A stretch of 64,000 bases of DNA from Gemmata palustris. Its GTDB lineage: Bacteria > Planctomycetota > Planctomycetia > Gemmatales > Gemmataceae. Location of the stretch: positions 2,108,001-2,172,000 of the forward strand of contig NZ_JAGKQQ010000001.1 in the NCBI RefSeq assembly GCF_017939745.1, read 5' to 3'. The notes beneath the pieces were generated by a model that did no database searches, was not told the DNA's origin, and was given only the letters and a program-made list of their open reading frames with translations. The position numbers and the translations under genes are program-made. Positions 19,460 through 27,116 of the stretch are shown one piece after another; position 1 is the first letter of the stretch, and each line of letters starts with the position of its first letter.

Positions 19460-20582
19460 CACGGCTCGCCCCGGCCCCGAACGGTTCCTGACGCTCTTGC
19501 GGGAACAGCAGCGCGGCCGGCTGAAGGTCTACCTCGGTTTCGCGCCCGGTGTGGGCAAGACCTACGAGATGCTCCAGGAGGGCCACCGGCTCCGTAAGCA
19601 AAACGTGGACGTGGTGATCGGGGTAGTCGAGACGCACGGGCGCGCGGACACCGCCGCGCTCGTCAACGATCTCGAACAGGTTCCGCGGCGCAAGCTCGAA
19701 TACCACGGGGTCGTACTCGAAGAGATGGACCTGGACGCGGTGCTCCACCGCCGGCCGACGGTCGCCCTCGTGGACGAACTGGCGCACACCAACGCGCCGG
19801 GCGGCCGGCACGCGAAGCGCTACCAGGACGTGGAGACGCTGCTTCAGGCCGGGATCAGTGTCATCACCACAATGAACGTTCAGCACCTCGAAAGCCTGTA
19901 CGACATCGTCGAACGGTTCGCCGGAGTGAAGGTCAAGGAGCGGGTGCCCGATTACGTGCTCGCGCAGGCGCACCAAGTGGTTAACGTGGACCTGCCCGCG
20001 GAGGATCTTCAGGAGCGGTTGCGGGCCGGGAAAGTGTACCCGCCGGAGCGGGCCGAACGCGCGCTGGCGAACTTCTTCACGGAACCGAACCTGAACCAGC
20101 TCCGCGAGATCGCGCTGGAACAGGTCGCACACGTACTGGACCGGCGCCGACACGAGCGCGACGGCTCAGCGCAAGCGAACACGTCCGCGCGGGTCATGGT
20201 GTGCCTCTCGAGCCGCAGCCCCAACGCGCTGCGGTTGCTCCGCAAGGGCGCGCGACTCGCCGACCGGCTCGGCGCCCCGTGGTACGCGGTCTACGTGCAA
20301 ACTCCGGGCGAAAGCACGGAAAAGACCGACGCCGCGACCCAGCGCCGCGTGGCCGACGCCCTCGCCCTCGCGCAACAACTCGACGGGGTGCCGCTCACAT
20401 TCAAGGGGGCCGATTTCCCGTCCGCGGTGTCCGCGTTCGTGGCGGAGTACGGCATCACGCACCTCGTGATGGGCCGCCCGCAGCGCCCGTGGTACCGGCG
20501 CTGGCTCGGCCCATCGCTCCTCGACCGGCTTCTCCACGCGGTACACGGGGTCGACGTTGTCATCGTGGACACGGCCCCCTGA
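19449..20582 (+). CDS. KdpD N-terminal sensor module without kinase domain
   Basis: This 377-residue protein matches only the cytosolic N-terminal half of KdpD. Residues 15-225 are the KdpD domain with Walker A (FAPGVGKTYEML) and Walker B (VALVDELAHTN). Residues about 245-375 are a universal-stress-protein-like domain (VMVCLSSRSPNALRLL to VVIVDTAP). The four membrane helices, GAF, HisKA and HATPase parts of full-length KdpD (about 890 residues) are absent and the gene ends cleanly with TGA. Short KdpD proteins are known in some cyanobacteria and Deinococcus. Here it overlaps the separate kinase gene, so it may feed K+ or nucleotide information to that kinase (inference). Confidence 0.92.
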   Translation: MTTDTARPGPERFLTLLREQQRGRLKVYLGFAPGVGKTYEMLQEGHRLRKQNVDVVIGVVETHGRADTAALVNDLEQVPRRKLEYHGVVLEEMDLDAVLHRRPTVALVDELAHTNAPGGRHAKRYQDVETLLQAGISVITTMNVQHLESLYDIVERFAGVKVKERVPDYVLAQAHQVVNVDLPAEDLQERLRAGKVYPPERAERALANFFTEPNLNQLREIALEQVAHVLDRRRHERDGSAQANTSARVMVCLSSRSPNALRLLRKGARLADRLGAPWYAVYVQTPGESTEKTDAATQRRVADALALAQQLDGVPLTFKGADFPSAVSAFVAEYGITHLVMGRPQRPWYRRWLGPSLLDRLLHAVHGVDVVIVDTAP

Positions 20583-20605
20583 GCGCGTGACCGACCGCGG
20601 GCGTG

Positions 20606-20998
20606 CTATTCGTCGTCTTCCAGTGCTTCGCCGAGTACGGCTTCGTTCACGTAGATCGGCACCCGGTTGGCCACCGCGACCGCGATCGCGTCGCTGGGGC
20701 GGCAATCCACTTCGGTCAATTCGCCGTCCTTGCGGATTCGGAGTTTGGCGAAATACGTGTGTTCCTTCAGGTCGCTGATGACGATGTCCTGGATCTCCCC
20801 GCCCATTTGCTCCACCACGGCGGTGATGAGGTCGTGCGTGAGCGGGCGCGGGGCCTGGATGCCCTTCACGCGGCGGTCGATACTGGTGGCCTCAAAAATA
20901 CCGATTACGATGGGAAAATTGCGCTCACCGTCCACTTCCTTCAGCACAACGATCTGGTGTTCAACCAGTTCACTGATAATGATCCGGCGGAGTTCCAT
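20606..20998 (-). CDS. Bifunctional nuclease (BFN/DUF151) domain protein
   Basis: This 130-residue protein is a single BFN/DUF151 domain. Conserved features are the N-terminal MELRRIIISE strand, the ERNFPIVIGIFEA block, the R-x-x-THDLI helix, and DCRPSDAIAVAVANRVPIYV near the C-terminus. DUF151 proteins are described as having DNase and RNase activity in plants. In bacteria they occur as stand-alone or fused domains of uncertain role. The ATG at 20996-20998 was preferred over upstream in-frame codons because it begins the conserved domain. It converges with the KdpD-module gene, leaving 23 bp between stops. Confidence 0.9.
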   Translation of the reverse strand: MELRRIIISELVEHQIVVLKEVDGERNFPIVIGIFEATSIDRRVKGIQAPRPLTHDLITAVVEQMGGEIQDIVISDLKEHTYFAKLRIRKDGELTEVDCRPSDAIAVAVANRVPIYVNEAVLGEALEDDE

Positions 20999-21170
20999 CT
21001 GAACGGGCACGGCGACAACCCTCGGTTGCAGTAATTGGTGTTTCGCGTTTAGTGTTTGTGGGGAGCTTTTGGCCGAACCGCGCCTTTGGAGCAGAAGGTG
21101 TCCCCCAAAAACTCGACAACCCAATACTAAACACCAAAGCCGAAACACCAAACACGAAACACCCAAGCCG

Positions 21171-22337
21171 ATGCCCACCCCCGCCACTGTGCTGCTGAGC
21201 TGCCCGCCGGGTCGGACCGATGGTGACGAACTCCGAAAACTGGTCGCGTCCGCGGGGTTCGTGGTCACCGACCACGCGCTCGGCTCCGCGCCGGCAGTGG
21301 ATTTTGATCCGATCGTGGTCGCGCTCGTCGACGCGGGGACGCGCGCGGATGTGGCCGCGGCCCAAACCCGGCGCTGGCGGGCGGAACTCGGCGACCAAAT
21401 CGTGCCGGTACTGTGGATCGCCCCGCCGGAACTGGGCGCGGCCGGGCTGGACTCGGGGGCCGATGTGGTGCTGGCGCCCCCCCTCGACCCGGGCACGTTC
21501 GTGGCGCAGCTCCGCGCGCTGGCCCGGACCAAATCGACCGCGGCGCGCGTCGCGGTCCGCGCCACGGAGGCGCGGCTCCTCGGCGACCAGTTGAAAAAGG
21601 CACTGGCCCAACTCGAGCGCGAGCAAGAAATGGCCCGCCGGGTTCGCGCCACGTTCCTGCCGCGTTCGTTCCCACAGATCGGCGGCGCGCGGTTCCACGT
21701 GTGCTACCGCCCCCGCGGGCGCTCGGGGGGCGACTTCTACAACGTGCAGCGCCTGGACGAGCACCACGTCGGGTTCCTCGTGGGCGACGTGGGCGGCACC
21801 GGCGCCGCGGCGGGCGGGTTGCTCGGCACGTTCGTCCTGCGGTCCGTCGTGATGAAAGAAATCACGGGCCAGAGTTACCGCATCGTGCCGCCGGACGAGG
21901 TGCTGGGCACCGTGAACCGGCTGCTGGTCGGGCTGAGTGCGGACGACCTCCCGCTCGTCGCGATGCTGGCGGGCGTGCTGAACGCCAAAACCGGCACCCT
22001 CACGGTGGCCCGTGCCGGGCTCCCGGTGCCGGTTTATGTCCCCGCGTCCGGCGGACCGGACGTGTGGGCCGTCCCGGGACCGTTCCTCGGCACCGCGGAC
22101 ACCACCTACCAGGCCCGGTCCGCGACCCTCAACCCGGGCGACCGGCTCCTGATCGGCACCGACGGGATGCGGCCCACCGGCGACCCCGGCCCCGGCGGAC
22201 CGGACCGCCTGCTGGAAGTGGTCTCCAAGCACAGCGCGGCGGCCGGCGCCGACTTCGTGGACACGGTCGCGCGCGAGTTGCTCCAGCACGTCCGCCACGC
22301 CGACGATTTCACGCTGCTCGGGATCGAGATGACGTGA
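21171..22337 (+). CDS. SpoIIE/RsbU-type PP2C phosphatase with degenerate receiver
   Basis: This 388-residue protein has a C-terminal SpoIIE-type serine phosphatase domain (about residues 165-388) with metal-binding motifs SGGDFYNV, VGDVGGTG, and LIGTDGM. A short coiled coil precedes it (LLGDQLKKALAQLEREQEMARRV, about 125-150). Residues 5-115 look like a receiver fold but lack the clear Asp-Asp pair and phospho-Asp. Such proteins usually dephosphorylate anti-sigma antagonists in partner-switching. No antagonist or anti-sigma kinase gene is adjacent. The ATG at 21171 begins right after a run of AAACACCAAA-type repeats, so upstream in-frame codons were rejected. Confidence 0.9.
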   Translation: MPTPATVLLSCPPGRTDGDELRKLVASAGFVVTDHALGSAPAVDFDPIVVALVDAGTRADVAAAQTRRWRAELGDQIVPVLWIAPPELGAAGLDSGADVVLAPPLDPGTFVAQLRALARTKSTAARVAVRATEARLLGDQLKKALAQLEREQEMARRVRATFLPRSFPQIGGARFHVCYRPRGRSGGDFYNVQRLDEHHVGFLVGDVGGTGAAAGGLLGTFVLRSVVMKEITGQSYRIVPPDEVLGTVNRLLVGLSADDLPLVAMLAGVLNAKTGTLTVARAGLPVPVYVPASGGPDVWAVPGPFLGTADTTYQARSATLNPGDRLLIGTDGMRPTGDPGPGGPDRLLEVVSKHSAAAGADFVDTVARELLQHVRHADDFTLLGIEMT

Positions 22338-22419
22338 GGCGAGCCCGACCACGTCAACACCCAATCGGACCTGGTACGAGGGGCTGGGCACTGAGAACGC
22401 TCCGTAACGGGAACGCGAA

Positions 22420-22451
22420 GCGGCCCGCTCCTTTTTAGTGGAACGGGCCGC
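22420..22451. terminator. Bidirectional terminator between convergent genes
   Basis: Arms GCGGCCCGCTCC (22420-22431) and GGAACGGGCCGC (22440-22451) pair with one wobble; the loop holds TTTTT. It sits between the phosphatase stop (22337) and the DUF2171 gene stop (22480). Confidence 0.8.
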
Positions 22452-22479
22452 GGGTCGCGTCGGAGTTGGTATTGGCGCT

Positions 22480-22887
22480 TTAAGCGCTACAGCTCGCGCA
22501 CGAGGCGGCATCGCTCTTCCAGCCGCTCTCGGTCTCGACCGAGTTCTTGGTCAGGTGAACGTGGTTCTCGTGAACGCGCCCCACCCACGCGGTCGGGATG
22601 AAATGGTGTTGGCCGTCCGAACTGTCGCTCTTGGTCAGCTTAATGCTGCTCCCCTCGAGGTGATCCACGACCCCGACTTTCTTGCCACACGAGGCGTACA
22701 CCTCCATGTGCTCCTTGATCCCCGACACGCCTTCGCTCGGGCCCTTGCTATCGCACCCGATTCCGGCCTTCTCTTTGACGTAGGCGGTGGCTTCCGAAAC
22801 CCCTTCCGCGATCTTGTGGCCGACGTTCTTGGCCGCATCAACGACCGCTTGGCCCGCGTCCGCGGCCTTATCTTTGAGGTTCGACAT
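22480..22887 (-). CDS. DUF2171 protein with amphipathic N-terminal helix
   Basis: This 135-residue protein has an N-terminal Ala/Lys-rich amphipathic helix (MSNLKDKAADAGQAVVDAAK..., about residues 1-45). A DUF2171-type domain follows (about 55-118: IKEHMEVYASCGKKVGVVDHLEGSSIKLTKSD...). The C-terminus has a Cys-rich tail (DAASCASCSA). The function is unknown; DUF2171 is a small PRC-barrel-like beta fold. The helix closely resembles the neighbouring protein at 23026-23214, suggesting a shared origin or a stress role. The start is the ATG that opens the helix; a longer reading frame upstream lacks support. Confidence 0.85.
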   Translation of the reverse strand: MSNLKDKAADAGQAVVDAAKNVGHKIAEGVSEATAYVKEKAGIGCDSKGPSEGVSGIKEHMEVYASCGKKVGVVDHLEGSSIKLTKSDSSDGQHHFIPTAWVGRVHENHVHLTKNSVETESGWKSDAASCASCSA

Positions 22888-22980
22888 AGTTGTGCTCCTG
22901 TGAGAGGTGTAACGAGTGTTGCGGCAGCCCTCTGCCACATCTCGGTTGAGAAACTGCAAACGACGAGCCGAAAATCAAAA

Positions 22981-23005
22981 GACCCGCCCCAATTAAGGGC
23001 GGGTC
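22981..23005 (-). terminator. Rho-independent terminator
   Basis: On the minus strand the stem GACCCGCCC/GGGCGGGTC is followed by TTTTGATTTT. It is 20 bp after the stop of the 23026-23214 gene, in exactly the expected place. Confidence 0.9.
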
Positions 23006-23025
23006 CAGTCGAGCCGACGCGGAGG

Positions 23026-23214
23026 TCACGCGCCGCTCTTGTCCTTCAACTTCTCCCCGGCGTCCTTCGCCGCCTGGCCCACCGATTTGGCCGCGTTCGC
23101 GGTCTTTTCGGCAACGGTTTCGGCCCCTTCCTTCGCCTTCTCCCCCGCCTTCTTCGCGGCGTCTTTCACGGCTTCGCCCGCGTTTTCGATCTTCTCGCGA
23201 ATGGTATCCGCCAT
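23026..23214 (-). CDS. Small Ala/Lys-rich helical protein (LEA/CsbD-like)
   Basis: This 62-residue protein is one long amphipathic helix built from imperfect 11-residue units (IENAGEAVKDAAKKAGEKAK, then EGAETVAEKTANAAKSVG, then QAAKDAGEKLKDK). Such sequences resemble group-3 LEA or CsbD-like stress proteins that protect membranes or proteins in desiccation or osmotic stress. The gene has its own terminator and, upstream on the same strand, a well matched sigma-54 promoter at 23284-23301. It probably belongs with the DUF2171 gene functionally. The family call is by composition and repeats. Confidence 0.85.
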   Translation of the reverse strand: MADTIREKIENAGEAVKDAAKKAGEKAKEGAETVAEKTANAAKSVGQAAKDAGEKLKDKSGA

Positions 23215-23283
23215 GACAGGTGCTCTCCTCGGAGTTGATGGATCTCACCGGAGTTATCGGTCCGGCCACCGCACCCCTAGCCG

Positions 23284-23301
23284 ATGCACACGAAGTGCCA
23301 A
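23284..23301 (-). promoter_or_regulatory. Sigma-54 promoter for the 23026-23214 gene
   Basis: On the minus strand the sequence is TTGGCACTTCGTGTGCAT, with GG and GC separated by exactly 10 bases. It matches TGGCAC of the -24 box fully and GC of the -12 box, with one mismatch next to each. The -12 GC is about 72 bp upstream of the ATG. Confidence 0.78.
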
Positions 23302-23312
23302 TCGCGCGCGTC

Positions 23313-23328
23313 CGGCGCGCCGATTGCA
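23313..23328 (+). promoter_or_regulatory. Candidate sigma-54 promoter for the 23384 receiver gene
   Basis: The sequence CGGCGCG-CCGA-TTGCA has the exact 10-base GG-to-GC spacing. It has a perfect -12 box (TTGCA) and five of seven -24 positions. It is divergent from, and 11 bp apart from, the minus-strand promoter at 23284-23301. Confidence 0.6.
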
Positions 23329-23383
23329 TTATCTATTTCCCGTTTGATACCTTCCTACTCACACACTTCAACCGGCCTTCCCA

Positions 23384-23842
23384 ATGTTCACCGAACCATT
23401 TCCTCTATCCGCGATCCGCGGGTCCGCACCGTTCCCGCTCCGGCTCCGGCTCCGCGTACTGGTCGTCGATGACAACCGGGACGCGGCCGACTCGACGGCC
23501 GAACTGCTCGCGATCTGTGGGGCCGATGTGACCGCCCGGTACGACGGGGAAACGGGACTCGCGGCGGTCGTGGAGTGGAAGCCCGACGCCGTGATCCTCG
23601 ATCTCACGATGCCCGGAATGGACGGGTACGCGGTGGCGCGTCGAATCCGCACCGTCAGCGCTGCGACGCAATCGATCGGACCACTTCTGGTGGCGCTGAC
23701 GGCTCTGGGCGACGAGCAAACGAAAGAACGAGCCGCGGGGTGCGGGTTCAACTTGCACTTTACCAAACCGGTCGATCCGGCCGAGCTGCTCCACGTTCTG
23801 GGCGAGCACGTGGCTCTCGCTGGGAACGGCCCCGCGCACTGA
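23384..23842 (+). CDS. Single-domain response regulator (receiver only)
   Basis: This 152-residue protein is one receiver domain (about residues 22-142) with a 20-residue leader. Motifs present are VVDDNRDAAD (acidic pair), LDLTMPGMDG (phospho-Asp), VALTAL (conserved Thr) and FTKPVDP (conserved Lys). There is no output domain, so it must act as a phosphorelay intermediate or by protein contact. The exact start is uncertain, because no clear ribosome-binding site precedes the ATG at 23384. The 24005 gene encodes a paralogue. No kinase is adjacent. Confidence 0.92.
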   Translation: MFTEPFPLSAIRGSAPFPLRLRLRVLVVDDNRDAADSTAELLAICGADVTARYDGETGLAAVVEWKPDAVILDLTMPGMDGYAVARRIRTVSAATQSIGPLLVALTALGDEQTKERAAGCGFNLHFTKPVDPAELLHVLGEHVALAGNGPAH

Positions 23843-23904
23843 GCGCCCGCACCAATGCTCCGGCGGCGCGTCCCAGTACGTGCGGGCCGGGGCCGGGATT
23901 TTCC

Positions 23905-23920
23905 TGGCACGATGATTGCT
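23905..23920 (+). promoter_or_regulatory. Near-perfect sigma-54 promoter for the 24005 receiver gene
   Basis: The sequence TGGCACG-ATGA-TTGCT matches the -24/-12 consensus at every conserved position, with GG (23906-23907) and GC (23918-23919) 10 bases apart. Transcription would start near 23931, giving a leader of about 75 bases before the GTG at 24005. Confidence 0.88.
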
Positions 23921-24004
23921 AATTTTGGCCCGGGGATGTCCCTGTCCCCGCACGTTTTTCGCCCGCGGAGCCCGTGAACCGGGCACACCCAAGAGAGCCG
24001 TATC

Positions 24005-24460
24005 GTGAGTTCCGGTGACACCGGGCAGCACGCCCCCGAAGGGGTGCCGCCCCTTCGCGTGCTGTACATTGACGACAACCGAGATCTGGCCGATTCCGCG
24101 GTCGATCTCTTGCGCCTCGTCGGGTTCGATGCACGGGCGTGCTATGAGGGCGAAACAGCACTCGCGGAGGCAAGAGAGTTCCTACCGGCCCTTTATCTGA
24201 TCGATCTAAACATGCCGGGGATGAATGGAGACGAATTGGCCGTGCGGCTCCGCGAGCAAACGGGCGGCAAATTGGTACTGATCGCGATTACCGCGATGAG
24301 CGATGAATCGAGTCGCGCGCGAATCAAGGCGGCGGGTTTCGACCTGCACCTCGTTAAGCCCGTCGATCCGCACAAACTGCTATCGGTCGTGGACGTACTC
24401 TGGCAAACGTGGAAATCGGATCACGAGCCCGCTTCGCAGGGAAACAAATTGCGAACGTAG
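24005..24460 (+). CDS. Single-domain response regulator (receiver only)
   Basis: This 151-residue protein is a lone receiver domain (about residues 18-138). It shows YIDDNRDLAD, LIDLNMPGMNG with the phospho-Asp, AITAMSDE, and LVKPVDP. The GTG start at 24005 has no strong ribosome-binding site but fits the family N-terminus. It shares architecture and several stretches with the 23384 protein, so the two look like tandem paralogues. The sigma-54 promoter 85 bp upstream indicates control by an activator of the NtrC class; the one at 16209 is the only such gene in this window. Confidence 0.93.
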   Translation: MSSGDTGQHAPEGVPPLRVLYIDDNRDLADSAVDLLRLVGFDARACYEGETALAEAREFLPALYLIDLNMPGMNGDELAVRLREQTGGKLVLIAITAMSDESSRARIKAAGFDLHLVKPVDPHKLLSVVDVLWQTWKSDHEPASQGNKLRT

Positions 24461-24567
24461 TCGCCTCACGGTTCTACACGTCCGATCGCCTCCTCGCTGC
24501 ATATCACGGATCTTCCCGATCCCACGTTTCGGCCAATCCACTCAGACGACCTCGCGTGGAATCCCGA

Positions 24568-24583
24568 CGGCCCGCTATGTGCA
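24568..24583 (+). promoter_or_regulatory. Weak candidate sigma-54 promoter before the zinc-ribbon pair
   Basis: The sequence CGGCCCG-CTAT-GTGCA keeps the 10-base GG-to-GC spacing and matches five of seven -24 and four of five -12 positions. It lies 130 bp before the ATG at 24714. On its own it could be chance in GC-rich DNA; it is listed because of the clear promoters nearby. Confidence 0.35.
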
Positions 24584-24713
24584 TATTGGCATTGGATCTC
24601 CGTCACGGACCGTTTGTGGTCCACCGGAAACACCCACAAAAGCCGCGCACTCGGGCCGGATTCCACGCCGAATCGCACGCCGTTGAGTGAGTCACGTTCC
24701 GTTCAAAGGGTCG

Positions 24714-24983
24714 ATGATGTCTTCGGACGCTCCCCGCCTCTTGCTATTCCGATGCGAGCACTGCCGGCGCACCTTTGCGTCCTCCCCGAACGAGGTCCGC
24801 ATGAGCACGCGGTACAACCGGTGGCCCGCGTGCTGCAGACGGGACATGGTCCTTTACCTCGAGGCCGAGCGCCCGGAACCGAACGCGACGCAGGTAACCG
24901 CGCCGGTTCTGCTGCTCACAGACGACCAACCCACTGGCACCACCATCCTGAGCTTCCCAAAAGATCGAACGCGCACCGGGTAA
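24714..24983 (+). CDS. Small zinc-ribbon protein, first of tandem pair
   Basis: This 89-residue protein carries a treble of Cys motifs: LFRCEHCRRTF near residue 12 and PACCRRDM about 30 residues on, which together could bind one zinc ion. The C-terminal half (LEAERPEPNATQVTAPVLLL...) is Pro-rich and probably flexible. I do not recognise a named family. The next protein shares its plan and many residues. The stop TAA overlaps the next start (TAATG at 24981-24985), so translation is likely coupled. The ATG at 24714 is preceded by AAAGGG. Confidence 0.75.
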   Translation: MMSSDAPRLLLFRCEHCRRTFASSPNEVRMSTRYNRWPACCRRDMVLYLEAERPEPNATQVTAPVLLLTDDQPTGTTILSFPKDRTRTG

Positions 24984-25303
24984 TGGCGCCGACGATCAAA
25001 CGTCCCGGCGAAACGCACATGACGTCGAGTCACCCCGAACCCGATCGCGCGCGCGTCTCGCTGTTTCGGTGCGCCCATTGTGGTCGCGCGCTCCCTGCGA
25101 CGCCGGCTGAAGTGCGCAGCGTCGTGCGCGGAAGTTGGCCGCGGTGCTGCGCTCGGGACATGGCGCTTTTCATTCCGGCCGAGCGCCCCGCGCCCGATGC
25201 GGCCCGCGTGACGGCACCACCACTCACTTTGCCGAGCGCCGACCCGACGGCCGAAACCACCACGATGCCCGCGCTGCCGAACCCCATCAAACCCATCGAA
25301 TAG
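24983..25303 (+). CDS. Small zinc-ribbon protein, second of tandem pair
   Basis: This 106-residue protein repeats the plan of its neighbour: LFRCAHCGRALPATPAEVR, then WPRCCARDMALFIPAERPAPDAARVTAP, giving the same CxxC and CC pattern. The ATG at 24983 overlaps the previous stop; an internal ATG at 25019 is a possible alternative giving 94 residues. The Pro/Thr-rich tail ends NPIKPIE. The pair probably arose by tandem duplication and diverged. The role is unknown; a small regulator or RNA or protein adaptor is conceivable. Confidence 0.75.
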   Translation: MAPTIKRPGETHMTSSHPEPDRARVSLFRCAHCGRALPATPAEVRSVVRGSWPRCCARDMALFIPAERPAPDAARVTAPPLTLPSADPTAETTTMPALPNPIKPIE

Positions 25304-25799
25304 GTGAAACAGCGCGGGCGATCGGATTCGTGCGCCCCACTGAGCGACAAGAGCGCGTCACACCTTCGCACCCCACCCAATTACTGGTGGCACGAGCCCG
25401 ATCGGACCTCAAATTATTTGTATTCCCCCGTACACTATCGTATAATTACTAGTTGTCGAGTTGTTGCGCTGAACACGATTATCGAGGGCGGCGGGGCACA
25501 TCCTTGTGGACGGGTGTACCCAAGCGGATTTGGGACAGGGCCGGTATCAACCGAATTTCACCAGAATGTTAGCCCGGAGCCGCGGAATTTGGGCGATCGT
25601 TAGCCGAAAGTTAGCCGCGCGAGTGGTTCTTAAGGCGGCGATTGATGTCAAAAGACTTGAAATATCAGCACTTGACGCGATATCCCTTCGGGCCTCCCGG
25701 CCCGAGGCCCCAAAATGTTAGCGTTTGTTAGCCGCTGCCCCCGCGGTGAAGAGGCAGCAAGGGCCAGGGCCGATATGTGGACGAGGGGCTCTGGCCCCA
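25304..25799. other. Intergenic region, no gene seen
   Basis: About 500 bp with lower GC than its surroundings around 25400-25460. The word GTTAGCC recurs at about 25568, 25599 and 25610. Short open frames exist but none looks real. A promoter for the leftward genes is not expected here, because those genes end on this side. Confidence 0.5.
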
Positions 25800-25859
25800 C
25801 CGGTCGTTGGCACGCGCGGTTCACCCGCCTTATGGCGAACCGCGCGTGCCAACGACCGG
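25800..25859 (-). terminator. Long perfect hairpin 3' of the oxidoreductase gene
   Basis: Arms at 25800-25822 and 25837-25859 pair perfectly over 23 bp (CCGGTCGTTGGCACGCGCGG core) around a 14-base loop. It lies 25 bp after the stop at 25884. It has no T tract. Confidence 0.75.
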
Positions 25860-25883
25860 ATGATCCTTCTACAGCGAGCGGCA

Positions 25884-27053
25884 TCACGCCTTCGCCACGT
25901 TCACCCATTTTTCGCTCTTCGCCGAATCGAGGATCGCGTCCAGCACGCACTGTGTTTCGAGCGCGTCTTTGAACGTCGGGCCTTGGGGCTTCCCGGTCTC
26001 GAGCCCCTGGATGAAGTCCGCGACCTGGTGCGTGAAGCTCGAGTCGTAGCCGATCGCGAGCCCCGGCACCCACCACTTGTCCATGTACGGGTGCTCGGCG
26101 ACACCGTTCTTGTCGGTCCCGTTGTCCGTGACGTGGACGCTCTTCCAGCCGCGGATCTTGCTGTCGTCCTTGTAGTCGAACACCTGGAGCCGCTGGAGGT
26201 CGTGCAGGTCCCAGGAAAGGCTCATGTTCTCGCCGTTGATCTCGAACGTGTACGCGGCCTTGTGCCCGCGGGCGTAGCGGGTGCTCTCGAAGTTCGCGAG
26301 CGAGCCGTTCTCGTATCGCCCCATGAACGTGCAGGCGTCGTCGATGCCGACCTTCTCGACCTTCCCGGTCAGGTTGTGCAGCCGCTCCTTCACAAAGGTC
26401 TCCGTCATCGCGCACACGCTGTCGAGCCGGCCGTTCAGCCAGATGCTCGTGTCGATGCAGTGCGCGAGGAGGTCGCCGCTGACGCCGCTACCGGCCGCGG
26501 CCACGTCGAGCCGCCAGAGCCCCTGCCCGCCCTGCGGCAGGTCGGACTTGATCGTCCAGTCCTGGAGGAACTTCGCGCGGTAGTGGTAGATCTTGCCGAG
26601 CCGCCCCTCTTCGATGAGCTTCTTCGCGAGCGTGACCGCGGGGATGCGGCGGTAGTTGTACCACACCATGTTCGGGACGCCGGCTTTCTCGACCGCCGCG
26701 ACCATCTCGCGGCCCTCCGGCACGTTCATGGCCAGGGGCTTCTCGCACAGGATCGCCTTCTTGTTCGCGGCGGCCGCGAGCGCGATCTCCTTATGCATGT
26801 TGTTCGGCGTGCAGATGTCGATAACGTCGATGTCCGGGCGCTCGACCAGTTTGCGCCAGTCGGTCTCGGTGGACTCGTAGCCCCACTGGTCCGCGAACGC
26901 CTTGATCTTCTCGGCGTCGCGGGCGCAGGCCGCTTTGAGCACCACTTCGTGCTGGGAGGGGAAGAACTGGCCGACCTGCTTGTACGCATTCGAGTGGGCA
27001 CGGCCCATGAACCCGTACCCGATCATGCCCACGCGGAGCTGTTTCTTGGCCAT
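25884..27053 (-). CDS. Gfo/Idh/MocA family oxidoreductase
   Basis: This 389-residue NAD(P)-dependent dehydrogenase has an N-terminal Rossmann fold with [15 protein letters not shown] (GxGxxG variant). The family EKP motif is present ([11 protein letters not shown], about residue 100), with the catalytic-type His/Asp region in the C-terminal domain ([15 protein letters not shown]). Such enzymes oxidise sugars or inositols; the substrate cannot be read. The ATG at 27053 starts [12 protein letters not shown]; the longer upstream extension is not family-like. No signal peptide is visible. It is the first of several genes in this region read leftward. Confidence 0.93.
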   Translation of the reverse strand: MAKKQLRVGMIGYGFMGRAHSNAYKQVGQFFPSQHEVVLKAACARDAEKIKAFADQWGYESTETDWRKLVERPDIDVIDICTPNNMHKEIALAAAANKKAILCEKPLAMNVPEGREMVAAVEKAGVPNMVWYNYRRIPAVTLAKKLIEEGRLGKIYHYRAKFLQDWTIKSDLPQGGQGLWRLDVAAAGSGVSGDLLAHCIDTSIWLNGRLDSVCAMTETFVKERLHNLTGKVEKVGIDDACTFMGRYENGSLANFESTRYARGHKAAYTFEINGENMSLSWDLHDLQRLQVFDYKDDSKIRGWKSVHVTDNGTDKNGVAEHPYMDKWWVPGLAIGYDSSFTHQVADFIQGLETGKPQGPTFKDALETQCVLDAILDSAKSEKWVNVAKA

Positions 27054-27083
27054 TTGGAGAGACCTCGAGGAAAACAGTGACAG

Positions 27084-27112
27084 AGCCACGGATTAACACA
27101 GAAACCACGGAT
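27084..27112. repeat. Left inverted repeat flanking the GxxExxY segment
   Basis: The 29-base segment AGCCACGGATTAACACAGAA and onward pairs with 28662-28690 in inverted orientation at 26 of 29 positions. It lies four bases beyond the GxxExxY stop codon. Confidence 0.82.
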
Positions 27113-27116
27113 CAGA

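Noticed and set aside
21038-21165. Repeated AAACACCAAA/GTGTTTGG words before the phosphatase gene
   Set aside because: They look like an array, but units are irregular and short; no CRISPR-like repeat and spacer pattern, so treated as low-complexity leader sequence.
25568-25740. Recurring GTTAGCC words as a possible repeat array
   Set aside because: Spacing is irregular, copies are only seven bases, and flanks are unrelated.
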